Virus record (IMG/VR): IMGVR_UViG_3300047564_005609
Span: 1 to 28,962 of that record
DNA: 28,962 nucleotides
Direction: 5' to 3' (one strand)
DNA from: a virus
The notes under the pieces are model-generated. The model did not search any database and was not told the DNA's origin. It saw only the letters and a list, made by a program, of their open reading frames with translations. Below are positions 1-11,300 of this stretch, one piece after another. A program made the translations under genes and the position numbers. Positions within the stretch are counted from its first letter, which is position 1. Every line of letters begins with the position of its first letter.

Positions 1-13
1 TACCAGTCTAAAA

Positions 14-415
14 ATGCCTATTGAAAGGATAAGCAAAGAATTTAAAGATATTAGTTTATCCTTTCAGGTGAATCCCCTGAATTTTGACTTGATTGCGATA
101 AAAAATGAAACTGCAATTGCAAGATCAGTAAGAAATCTTGTATTAACTCAACCTGGAGAAAGATTTTTTAATCCAATTTTGGGTTCTAAAGTGAATAGAT
201 CTCTTTTTGAGAATATTGATGAGATAAGTGCTTCTATTATTAAAGATGAGATTGAGAATACGATAAGAAATTATGAGCCAAGAGTGAGTTTGATTGATGT
301 AACAGTTACACCAAAATTTGATGATTATGAGTTTGACGTTAGAGTAAGGTATAACATAATTGGCGCAGATTTATTGCCTCAGCAGTTATCATTTGCATTA
401 CAACCGACACGATAA
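14..415 (+). CDS. 25: Baseplate wedge protein gp25 (T4-like)
   Basis: This gene encodes a 133-residue protein matching the length of T4 gp25 (132 aa), a conserved wedge component that helps join the sheath to the baseplate in contractile tails. The body carries the family pattern: an N-terminal stretch with VNPLNFDL, the helix region IARSVRNLVLTQPGERFF near residues 36-52, and the EPR motif in NYEPRVSLIDV near residue 88, the hallmark of the GPW/gp25 family. The ATG at 14 gives the usual start MPIERISKEFKDI of marine relatives. Upstream bases 9-11 (TAA) could be the stop of the preceding gene. Its stop codon directly abuts the ATG of gene 6, so the two are probably translated together. Identification is by family pattern and gene order; I am very confident. 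Confidence 0.95.
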   Translation: MPIERISKEFKDISLSFQVNPLNFDLIAIKNETAIARSVRNLVLTQPGERFFNPILGSKVNRSLFENIDEISASIIKDEIENTIRNYEPRVSLIDVTVTPKFDDYEFDVRVRYNIIGADLLPQQLSFALQPTR

Positions 416-2326
416 ATGACACTAGTAAATTTTACAAATCTAGATTTTAATCAGATAAAAACTTCAATTAGGGATTATCTGAGATCAAACTCAAATTTTA
501 CTGATTATGATTTTGAGGGGTCAAACCTTTCGACAATCATTGATGTTCTTGCATACAATACATACATCTCTTCATATAATGCTAACATGGTTAGCAATGA
601 GGTATTCATTGACAGTGCAACATTGAGAGAAAATGTTGTTTCTATCGCAAGAAGTATTGGATACACACCTAAATCTAGAATTGCATCGAAAGCTAATATT
701 TCTTTTTTCGTAGATACTTCTCTAACGCCACTTCCAAGAAAACCACTTACTCTGACGCTTAAAAAAGGTATTATTGCGACTTCTTCAGGTTCTTTTGGAA
801 ATCAAAATTTTGTTTATTCTATTCCCGATGATATAACAGTTCCCGTTGTAAACGGAATTGCAGAATTTAATAATATTGTAATATATGAAGGCACATATAT
901 TACAAATAAATTTACAGTAGATTCCCTAAATCCAAATCAGAAGTATATTCTGGATAATGCAAATATCGATAGTTCTTTAATTAGAGTTGAAGTTAGAGAT
1001 GGCCAACTTGGAATAAGAAAAAAATATATTCAGGCAAATAATATTTTAGATATAGATTCTGAATCTAGAATATTTTTTATTCAAGAAATAGAAGATCAAA
1101 GATATGAATTAATATTTGGTGATGGTGTATTTGGTAAAAGATTGATTAACGAAAATATTGTCGAAGCTTCTTATATTGTTACTAGTGGGGAAAGCGCAAA
1201 TGGCGTATCTTCATTCTTGTTTAATGGGACTATAGTTGATAATACCAATCTAGATGTTTCGGGAGGAATTTCACTCCTAACAACAAATATTGCTTCAGGT
1301 GGAGGAAAAGAAATTGAATCGGTAGATTCTATCAAAAAATATGCAACAAGAATATATGCAGCTCAGAATAGAGCAGTTACTGCAAACGATTATGAAGCGA
1401 TAATACCAATAATATATCCAGAGGCAGAATCAGTTTCTGCATTTGGTGGAGAAGATTTAGATCCCCCTCAATTTGGAAAAGTTTTTATTAGTATCAAGCC
1501 AGAAGGTGGATTTTTTATATCAAACGGAGTTAAGGATAATATTAAAAGAGAATTGAAGAAATATGCAGTTGGTGGAATATTGCCCGAAATAATAGATCTA
1601 AAATATCTCTCGATTGAAATTCAAAGTAAAATTTATTATGATAACAATCTTGCACCTTCTTCAAGTTTTGTTTCGGATACTGTTTATAAAAATATACAAA
1701 AATATGCAAATTCTTCAGAACTGAACAAATATGGTGCAAGATTTAAGTATAGTAAGTTTTTAAAAATAATCGATGACAGTGACGAATCAATAACTTCAAA
1801 CATAACTACGGTTCAAATCAGACGTAATTTAAAACCATTGTTAAATAGTTTAGCGACATATGAAATATGCTTTGGTAACAAATTTTACATAAAAAATTCT
1901 GGTGGTTTTAATATAAAATCTTCTGGATTTTTTATTGGGGGTATTCAAGATCCTGTTTACTTTACAGATTTCCCCAATCAAGGTGAAAAGACAGGAATTA
2001 TAAGTATCTTCAGAAAAGATTCACTTGATGGTTTTAAAATTATTATTGAAAATGCGGGAACAATTGATTATGAAAAGGGCGAAATAAATATAGATTCTAT
2101 TGAAATTTTAAATACATCTAAAGAAGACGGTGAACCAATTATTGAAATTTCAGCCATTCCAGATTCTAATGATATTATTGGATTGCAAGATCTTTATTTA
2201 AATCTGAGTATAAATGATGTAAAACTTGAAGTAATACAGGATAAAATATCTTCTGGAGAAGATAGATCTGGTTCAACCTACATAAAAACAACAAGTTACA
2301 GTAATGGTTCTATCATAAGAGAATAA
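416..2326 (+). CDS. 6: Baseplate wedge protein gp6 (T4-like, baseplate J family)
   Basis: The 636-residue product is close in length to T4 gp6 (660 aa), which forms the ring of dimers that holds the wedges together around the hub. The N-terminus (MTLVNFTNLDFNQIKTSIRD, then YDFEGSNLSTIIDVLAYNT near residues 32-50) is the usual opening of marine gp6. The region near residues 295-345, with GGGKEIESVDSIKKYATR and then AVTANDYEAI, is the core shared with baseplate J proteins. The gene starts on the base after the gp25 stop with no intergenic space and no clear Shine-Dalgarno sequence, so translational coupling is likely. The following gene begins two bases after its stop. No truncation or frameshift is visible. 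The identification rests on motif pattern, length and position between 25 and the gp7-like gene. Confidence 0.93.
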   Translation: MTLVNFTNLDFNQIKTSIRDYLRSNSNFTDYDFEGSNLSTIIDVLAYNTYISSYNANMVSNEVFIDSATLRENVVSIARSIGYTPKSRIASKANISFFVDTSLTPLPRKPLTLTLKKGIIATSSGSFGNQNFVYSIPDDITVPVVNGIAEFNNIVIYEGTYITNKFTVDSLNPNQKYILDNANIDSSLIRVEVRDGQLGIRKKYIQANNILDIDSESRIFFIQEIEDQRYELIFGDGVFGKRLINENIVEASYIVTSGESANGVSSFLFNGTIVDNTNLDVSGGISLLTTNIASGGGKEIESVDSIKKYATRIYAAQNRAVTANDYEAIIPIIYPEAESVSAFGGEDLDPPQFGKVFISIKPEGGFFISNGVKDNIKRELKKYAVGGILPEIIDLKYLSIEIQSKIYYDNNLAPSSSFVSDTVYKNIQKYANSSELNKYGARFKYSKFLKIIDDSDESITSNITTVQIRRNLKPLLNSLATYEICFGNKFYIKNSGGFNIKSSGFFIGGIQDPVYFTDFPNQGEKTGIISIFRKDSLDGFKIIIENAGTIDYEKGEINIDSIEILNTSKEDGEPIIEISAIPDSNDIIGLQDLYLNLSINDVKLEVIQDKISSGEDRSGSTYIKTTSYSNGSIIRE

Positions 2327-2327
2327 T

Positions 2328-5300
2328 ATGTCAAATACGAGAGTTAAAATTGCTTCAATTGTACAAAGTCAACTTCCCGATTTTGTTAGAGAGGAATATC
2401 CACTTGTAAGTGAATTTTTAAAAGAATATTACAATTCTCTTGAAGTATCGGGAGGAACCTTGGATGTTCTTCAGAATATTGACAGATATGTTAAAATTGA
2501 CGAATTAACAAAATCTCTTTCTGGTAGAATAATTACTGTAAGAATACAGGATCCGCAATCATTCTTTACTATAAGTGGTGGATTTTCGGTTAATGAATTG
2601 ATCGTATTTAAAAACGGAACCAGACTACTTTTAAATACTGACTACTTTGTATTTTCAAGTACTGAACTGTCATTAGTAGAAGAATGTATTAATGGAGATA
2701 TTTTGGAGTTTTATATCCAAACTCCATCCACAACATTTTTGAAAAGTGAAGTTGGTTTTACTGATGATGTGATAAATGTTGAATCAACTTACGGGTTCCC
2801 AGAATCGAATGGAATAATAAAAATTGATTCTGAAATTATTTTATATAAAAGCAAAACGGAAACTTCTTTTGTAGATTGTAAAAGAGGTTTTAGTGGAATA
2901 ACATCATATAGGACAGAAAATACGACAGATCAATTAACTTTTTCAACTTCTCAAGTAGAGAATCATGAAAATAATTCTTCTGTAGAAAATTTAAGCCTTT
3001 TGCTGCTAAAGGAATTTTTATTAAAAATTAAAAAACAACTAACTCCGGGATTTGAAAACAAAACTTTTGTTGATGGAGTAAATCAAAGTACTTTTATAAA
3101 GCAAGTAAAGGATTTTTATAGTTCAAAAGGAACTGAAGATTCCTATCAGGTTATATTTAAAGCACTTTTTGGTGAAAATATTGAAATTTTAAGACCAAGA
3201 GATTATTTGTTTAAACCTTCTGATGCAAACTATAGAATAACAAGAGATTTGGTAGTAGAATCTGTATCAGGGGATCCAATGTCTCTCCTTAACAGAACTC
3301 TATATCAAGATGAATCTGGATCAGAAGAATCTCAGTTTTTCTCTAAAGCATATGGGACTATTACAAGAGTAGAAAAAATACAAAGATTAAATAAAAATTA
3401 TTATGTACTGAGTTTGGATGCAGACTATTCTAAAGATCTGACAGTTGATGGAACTGTTTACGGAAATTTTAAGATACATCCAAGTACAAAATTAACTACA
3501 AATGCTGACTTAAATTCTGCAGTCTTGACTGTAGATTCTACAATCGGATTTCCAAAAACTGGTGAATTGACGTATTCTGTTAATGGTCAAGAATACATCA
3601 ATTCATATATAATAGAAAATATTACACAATTTTCTTTATTTGGTACAACTGATGTAGAAATACCAAAAGGAACTGATATAAAAATAAACAATTTTGCTTA
3701 CTCTGAATTTGGTGGGAATATTGTAAAAGTAAGAATCACCGGAGTTATCTCCGATGTTTCTTTTGATAAAAATAACTATTTGATGTCAAAGGGAGAGACT
3801 TTTAAAGTCAATACACTAGGATATCCTGCAAAAGGTGTTCTTGCTAACAATTGGATATTCAATATTGCCAATAAGTTTAAAGTAAAACAAATTATAGGAC
3901 CAAAATCCTCTAACGCATCTTTAAATTTATTTTCATATGAAGTTATAACCATAGATAAAAATAATTTTTATATTGGTGATATTGTTAAACTAATTTCATC
4001 TGATGGAAATATTAATGATTATACCATAAGGGGAATTAACAATGAAAATTCTGTAAGTATAGAAGGTCCTTCAATAGGAAATTTAAATTTAAAATTTTTG
4101 ATAGAGAGGAGCATAGTAAAACCAAAATTTACTAACTTTGATTACATAAATCAATACTCTGCTAATGTCCAAAATGTTTATATACCAAATTCCAATGAGA
4201 ATGCAGGAATTTTTGTCGCTTCAAATTCACTGCCAAATTATTTAAATGAAAATATTGATATAAAAAACCCCGATATTGTTTTTTCCGGCACTTTCGGTGG
4301 AGAAATTTTAGACCTTAGCTCAGGAAATCCAAATAATTATCATGGACTTTATACTGGAGACTCCGTAATTTACAAAGATACAAATACTTCTGACCTACGA
4401 AATAATCTGGGAATTCTGAGTAAAGTATATTATGTTGAAAAAGTCGATAATACGAGAATAAAACTTGCCAATAGCAAATTAGATCTTTTCAAAAAAAGAT
4501 ATGTTTCTATCGAAAATAATGTATCAGTAACTAATAATATATTCTCAAAAAATAAAATAAAATTTTCTACCTTTTCTTCGCAAAATTTTATAAAAAATAT
4601 ATCAAAACCCGTAAATGGGAAAAAATTTGAAACTCCTGTTGGTCCTGTTGGAATATTTGTTAATGGTGTTGAAGCTTTTAGTTATAAATCAGAAGATAAA
4701 GTTTATTATGGTGGAATTGATAAAATCAATGTAATAGATGGTGGAGATGACTATGATGTAATCAATCCTCCAAATATTGAAATATTGGATGAAAACGGTT
4801 CAAATGCAACTGCATATGTTCAAGTTACTGGTGAATTAAATTCTATTGATATTATTGATCCTGGATTTGATTATATTTCAGATCCAATAGTAACCATCTC
4901 TGGAGGAAATGGTTCTGGAGCGGTTGCAAAAGTAAATCTAACTAGTTTCAGGCATAAAGTTTCATTTAATTCTATTGAGTCTTCACTATTCGTCAATTTA
5001 TCTACAAATACAATAGGATTTTCCACTTATCACAAATTTAGAGATAATGAACAAGTGATATATTTGCCAAATGGACAAACTCCTGTTGGTGGATTGACAT
5101 CCAAAGCACAATATTATGTAAACGTTCAGGATTCTTTTAATATTAGATTGCATAAAACTTTAAATGATTCTGTTTCCGGAATTAACACGATAAATTTAAC
5201 TTCATATGGAGTAGGTGTTCATGAATTTGAAGCAACTTCTATTAAGAGAAAAATTTCTAGTTTTTCTATAATTGATAGAGGTTCTAACTATTCGAATAAA

Positions 5301-8300
5301 AAGACTTCATGTTTTTCTTCCGGAGTAAGCACTACTTCTAATATAATAAACATTCCAGAACACGGGTATAAAACTGGTGAAATATTGAAATATACTTCAA
5401 CCAGTCTACCGATAGGTGGACTGGAGAATGGTAAGTCTTATTATGCAATAAAAGTAAATGATAATCAATTTAGGTTATCTGAGGTTGGAATTGGATCAAC
5501 ATCTAAAGATTTTTATTTTAGAACAAATCAAACTGTAAATTTGACATCAATAGGATCTTCAGAACACATTTTTAATTATGAAGATATTGTGGTATCTGTT
5601 GATGGAATTGTGGGAGTTTCCACGAGGACTGGTCAAGATTTTAATGCAGTAATTCAACCAATTTTTAGGGGTTCAATCAGTAAAGTATTTGTTAACAATT
5701 CTGGTGTTGGGTATGGTTCATCCGAAATTATAAATTATGAAAGACAACCTAATGTTGTATTGGGAATTGGAACGGGGGCTCAACTTTCTCCGATAGTTAA
5801 TAATGGAAGAATAACTCAAGTTTTAGTTTTGAATGGTGGAAGTAATTATAATTCACCGCCAGATATTAGTATTTTTGGAAATAGTACAACAGCAAGTTTG
5901 GTTCCGGTAATTAGTAATGGTAGAATAGTTGATGTTAAAGTTCAAAATTCTGGAGTTGGATTTAGTACAATTGGAACATCGCTTGAAGTTTTTACTCCCG
6001 GAAATGGGTTTAAATATGATTGTAAGATAAAATCTTGGACTATTAATAAAGTTGAGAAAAATTTAAATTCCAATAAAATATTAGAAGATGATGGAGTCCT
6101 CGATAGATATCAAGGAACACAAAAAGGACTGCAATATTGTCATTTTTATGCACCAAGAAAATTAAGGAGAAGCGTTTTTGGTACAGATTTTGTAAATGGT
6201 AAGAAAGTTTTAATACAAGATTTAAATATTGTTAGAAATGTTGAGGTAAGGTCAAAAGCCCATTCTCCAATAATAGGTTGGGCTTATGATGGAAATCCGA
6301 TATATGGACCATACGGATTCTCGTCTCCTTCGGGTGGCGTTGTTAGAGAGATGAAACCTGGATATATACAAAAAATTTCTGAAGATAGACCAGATCCAAT
6401 ATCGGAGTCTGCTGGAAGAATTTACCCTCCTGGATTTTTTGTAGAAGATTATCAATTTAATAATTCGAGTGATAGTGATCTGGATGAACATAATGGAAGA
6501 TTTTGTATAACACCCGAATTTCCAGAAGGAACTTATGCCTATTTTGCAACAATTAGTGATGGTTCCACAGAAACTTCTGGAATATTTAAAAATTATAAAA
6601 AACCAGTATTCCCATATCTTGTGGGTAATACTTTTAATTCTATCCCAAATACACAAAATTATCAAATAAATTTTACATCACAACAAAATTCATCTATATT
6701 CTCCGAGTTTAGTCTACTTAGAAATACTTCTCCATATAACCTTTCTAGTGAAAATTCACAATACGATTTTGTATTTAATCCTTTAAAAATAAAGGAACCT
6801 TTGATTAAAATAGAATCAACTTTATTATCCGGAATTGATGATGTTGAAATAACTTCTGGTGGAACCGGTTATAAAGTTGGCGATAAAGCAATATTTGATA
6901 ATACAAATACAAGTGGTTCAGATGCTTATGCCAGAGTTTCTTTCTTAGAAGGAAAAGAAGTAACTTCTATAAGTTGTGCATCTACAACTTATAATGATGT
7001 GGAATTTTATCCAATAAATTCTGGATCTTTTGTAGCTTTCAGTACAATACCACATAATTTCCTCAATAATGATATTGTATCGATTGGTGGATTAAGTACA
7101 AGTACTCAATTTCTTAATGCAGTATTGCAAATAGGTGTTCGCTCAGATACTCTCACTCTATCTAAAAATGTTGATGCTCCGTCTGCAACTGGCATTGTTA
7201 CATATTTTGATGTAAATGGTTCTCTAGATTTTCCCAAAATTAGAGAAAATGATATTTATGAATTGGATACAGAAAAAATTAAAATCTTATCAGTTGATAA
7301 ATTATCATCTAGAATTAAAGTACTAAGAGAGTTTGATTCTTCCGTAGGTACTTCACATACAATATCTACTGTTTTATTTGAAAAAACAAGAAAATTTACA
7401 TTTAGCATAGAAAAAGATCCGAAGATAAATTTTAACCTTAATAAAGAAATATATTTTAATCCAAAGGAATCGGTTTCTTTGGGAACTGGATCGACTTTAT
7501 CTTTTTCAAATCCTGGAGCGGGAATAACAATTATTTCTACACCAGCTAAAACAATTTATCTACCAAATCATAAGTTAGAAACTGGAAATGAATTAATTTA
7601 TTCAACCAATGGAGGATCTCCAATATTTGTTTCTGATGATAATATAACTAGTTTCCAATTATTAGATAATCAAATTGTTTATGCAGCGAAAGTCTCAGAA
7701 GATTTAATTGGCATCTCAACTAATCTAGTTGGACTCGGTTCAACAGGATCTTTTGTTGGTATTGATAGTAGCATTACAACTTCCATCTTATTCTTTACTA
7801 ATGTTGGATCTGGTGATAATCATAGTTTTAAAACAAATTATTCAAACAGTTTAACAGGAGAAGTTACTAAAAATGTTGTTACTGTATCAACAGCAGAAAC
7901 TCATGGACTAAAAGTGAATGACATAGTTTTCTTTGAAGCCCTTCCTGGCATTACTACTACTGTAGTGGTAAAATATAATGATAAGAATAGTAGATTACTA
8001 ATTAATCCAAAATCTTTTACCTCTTCTGATGTTGATATTACAAATAATATCATCTTTATAAAAAATCACGGTTATTCTACCGGAGAAAAAGTAGTATATA
8101 CTGCAGAAAGTTCTCCAATTGGTGGGGTATCAAATAATGAAATATATTATATTGTCAGATTTAGTAAAGATAAAATTAAACTGTCTTCAAGTTATTACAA
8201 TTCAATTAAGAATATTCCGGAAGTAATTGATTTTACTAGTGCTTCTGATGGAACTTTGTCTTTAGTAAATCCAAGAATTTTTGCAGTTTCCAATCAATTT

Positions 8301-11300
8301 ATAAAGTTTGATCTTTCAGATGAATCTCTTTCTTATAGTATAGAATCGGTCCCATATCCAGCTTTTGAATTTGTATTATATAAAGATTCTAATTTTACTG
8401 AAGAGTTTATCAAGGTAGAAGATTCTGAAATTTCCAGATTAAATGTTACTAAAGTTGGAAGGATAGGAGTTGATGAAAATGCATCTGTTACTCTAAGAAC
8501 AGAAAATTTAGATTTTGATTTGTATTATAGACTAGTTCCAGTTGATTTGGAAAATAACTCTTTTCTTAAAAAGAATATCATAGTAGATGATCAGAATATT
8601 ATAGAAAATAATAAAATACTTTTGGGAAAAAGCGGTTATTTTGGATTCCACTTATTATCTTCAGTCCAAGATAGTTCGTTTAACTTTAACATATTCAGTT
8701 TTCCTGAAATTGATTCATATTCTAAGTTTGACGGAAATTTTGTTTATTCTACCAATTCCAAAAATGCAGTTGGTGGAATAAAAGAATTAGAAATAACATC
8801 TAGAGGTAGATATTATGATACTTCTCCGGGTATAAGTTCAGTATTTTCTGAAAATGGAAAAAATGCTATTTTGGATCCCATTTCCTCAAGTATTGGTAAA
8901 ATTACAAATTTTGAGATTGAAGATATTGGATTTAATTATCCTGCCGACCAAACTTTATACCCATCAGCTAAATTACCCCAGATAATAAAGGTAAATCCTC
9001 TCTCAAGATTTAAAAATATTGGAGTATCTTCTGTAGGTATTGATTATAGTATATCTCCAGACCTCATAGTGATAGATTCAACAACAAATAACGTTGTCAA
9101 TGACGTTGAATTAAATTATGATGTAGAAACAAATACTGTAAAAATTATAAGAAATACTGAGGGAATTTTTAATTCAAAACCAACAATATTGCCAGTAAAT
9201 AACTCAAATGGAGTTCCAATTAAAGAAATAACTTTTGATGAAATTTCTAAAAATGTTACTATTGAACTTGATAAATCTTATAGTTTTGGCCAGGTTTTCC
9301 CATTCAACGTTGGTGATAAAGTATTAGTTGAGAATGTAAATATTGATATTGATTCTGGAAAAGGTTTCAATTCAAAAGAATATGGATATAAGTTATTTAC
9401 CTTAACTTCAGTTAATCCACTATTTGGAGGAACTGGAGCAAATATTGTTTATAATCTCAGTCAAGATTTGTTAGACTCGGAAGTTCCTGGAAGTTTTGAT
9501 TCTAATAATTCTGCAGGAATTGTTACTCCGGAAAAATATTTTCCAATATTTGATCCGGTTTTGGAAAAGTTTAGTTTCTTAAGAGGAGAAGTTGCGAAAA
9601 CTCAATCTCAAAGAGGTATAGTCTTAAATTGGAATAAAAATGTAGAACTATTGAAATTATCTACTTCTGATGACTTTGAATTGAATTCAATTATAGTTGG
9701 CGAATCTTCTAATGCGAAGGGAATTATTACTCGTATAGATTCAAACTTTGATGCAGTTTATAATATTGAATCATCAGCAATAGTTAAAAAAGGATGGGAA
9801 CTAGAAACCGGATTTTTAAATAATCAATTCCAGGTCATAGCTGATAATGATTACTATCAAAATTTCTCATATTCAATAAAATCTAAAGTAGATTATGATA
9901 CTTGGAACGACTCTATAGGAAATTTAAATCATACATCTGGATTTAAAAAGTTTGGAGATTTGGTAGTAGAATCTATCGATTCAATTTCAAGCGGAATATC
10001 TACAGACCAAAATGAAGGTGATTTTTCTGGCTTAGTAGAGTTTGTAAGGGAAATTGATTTAAATTGTGTAAACGATTTTGATCTTGTAAGGGAAAGAACT
10101 TTAAATATTAATTCGCAATTATTTTCTAAAGAATTTGTATTTAATTCCCGTTCTTTACAAGATGAATTTATATCAATTGGAAATAGAGTTCTTTCTATAG
10201 ATGATATTGGCAATAGATTCTCCAGCGAACAGTCATCTCAAATTTTTTCAATTGTAGATACATTTAGATTAACTGATTTTAGATCGAAAAAATATATAAC
10301 TTATGTTAAAGATAAAAACTCTACGGAGCTGAGAGAGTCGTCATTAGTTACACTAATACATGACAACAATGAAGTATTTCTGAATGAATACTCGGGTCTT
10401 AATACCGGAACTGATTTAGGATCATTTGAATTTTCTATCTTTAGTGTTGAGGGAACATTAAGATATTTTCCAAATAATTTTACATCAGATGATTATACTA
10501 TTAATGTTATATCATATGGAATAAAAGATGACAATACTGGTATCGGAAGTACATCGATAGGAAATTTGGTAGATTTAAGATCTTCGACTACAATAATTCC
10601 TTCAGGAACTTCTTCTCAAACAAATATTGTTGGTATTGGCTCAACATATTCTACTTCAAAAGTTTTAGTTCAGTTTACATCTTCCGACGAAACTTATTAT
10701 CAGTTTGAAGAAATAACTTTATTAAGTGATGGTAATAACGTCAGTATTTTGGAATACGGACAACTTTCAAATGCAACAAGAGTTGGATATTCTACGGGTG
10801 GAATAGGAACATATAGTGCTTATATATCCGGATCAACGATAAATCTAGATTTTACTCCAAATGTAAGTTTGGCAACAACGTATATTGTCAATACTTTAAG
10901 AGTTTCTATTGCAAGCACTAATGTTGGAATTACCACTTCTTCATTGGAGTTTAATACTTGCGAAATAAGTTCGAATTTTGTAGCAATATCATCCTCACCT
11001 TCGCCAACACAAATAGGAATATCAACTTTCTCTACAGATTATGAAAGTTCATATTATATTGTGTCTGTTGAGGATGTTACAAATGGAGATTATCAAGCAT
11101 CAGAAATTCTAGTTATTAATGATGGATCAAACGCATATATCTCTGAGTTTGGTGGAATAGGAACTTCTTCTGGTTTGGGAACTTTTGGTGCAAATTATGA
11201 TGTAATTTCTGGAACTACATTAAACTTTACTCCAATTGCTGATGCTTCTATAAATGTAAAAATTTATAGAAATGCATTAAGAGTAGTTGATACTGGTAAT

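Larger units (their letters stand above)
4338..8193 (+). repeat. H-x-TGE-V-Y...PIGGL...YYV repeat family in gp7-like protein
   Basis: At least seven copies of a ~45-70 residue unit are spread through this span. The unit has a His or Tyr followed by a tGe/nd turn, a hydrophobic V/I-x-Y strand, often PIGGL or PVGGL, then YY(V/A/I) and a final IRL/IKL strand. Anchor residues are H672, Y901, H1012, H1576, H1748, H1859 and H1914 of the protein. The clearest pair is EILKY...PIGGLENGKSYYAIK and EKVVY...PIGGVSNNEIYYIVR. A diverged eighth copy lies near residue 3057 (nt 11491-11655). The other stretches between copies are filled by GxGY units and the YHYH-like domain. Confidence 0.65.

Noticed and set aside
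6252-6665. Long open frame on the minus strand (137 codons) opposite the YHYH-like region
   Set aside because: It lies wholly within the well-supported gp7-like gene, its translation is biased (Ile/Ser/Arg/Trp rich), and it has no ribosome site; it is an antisense shadow.
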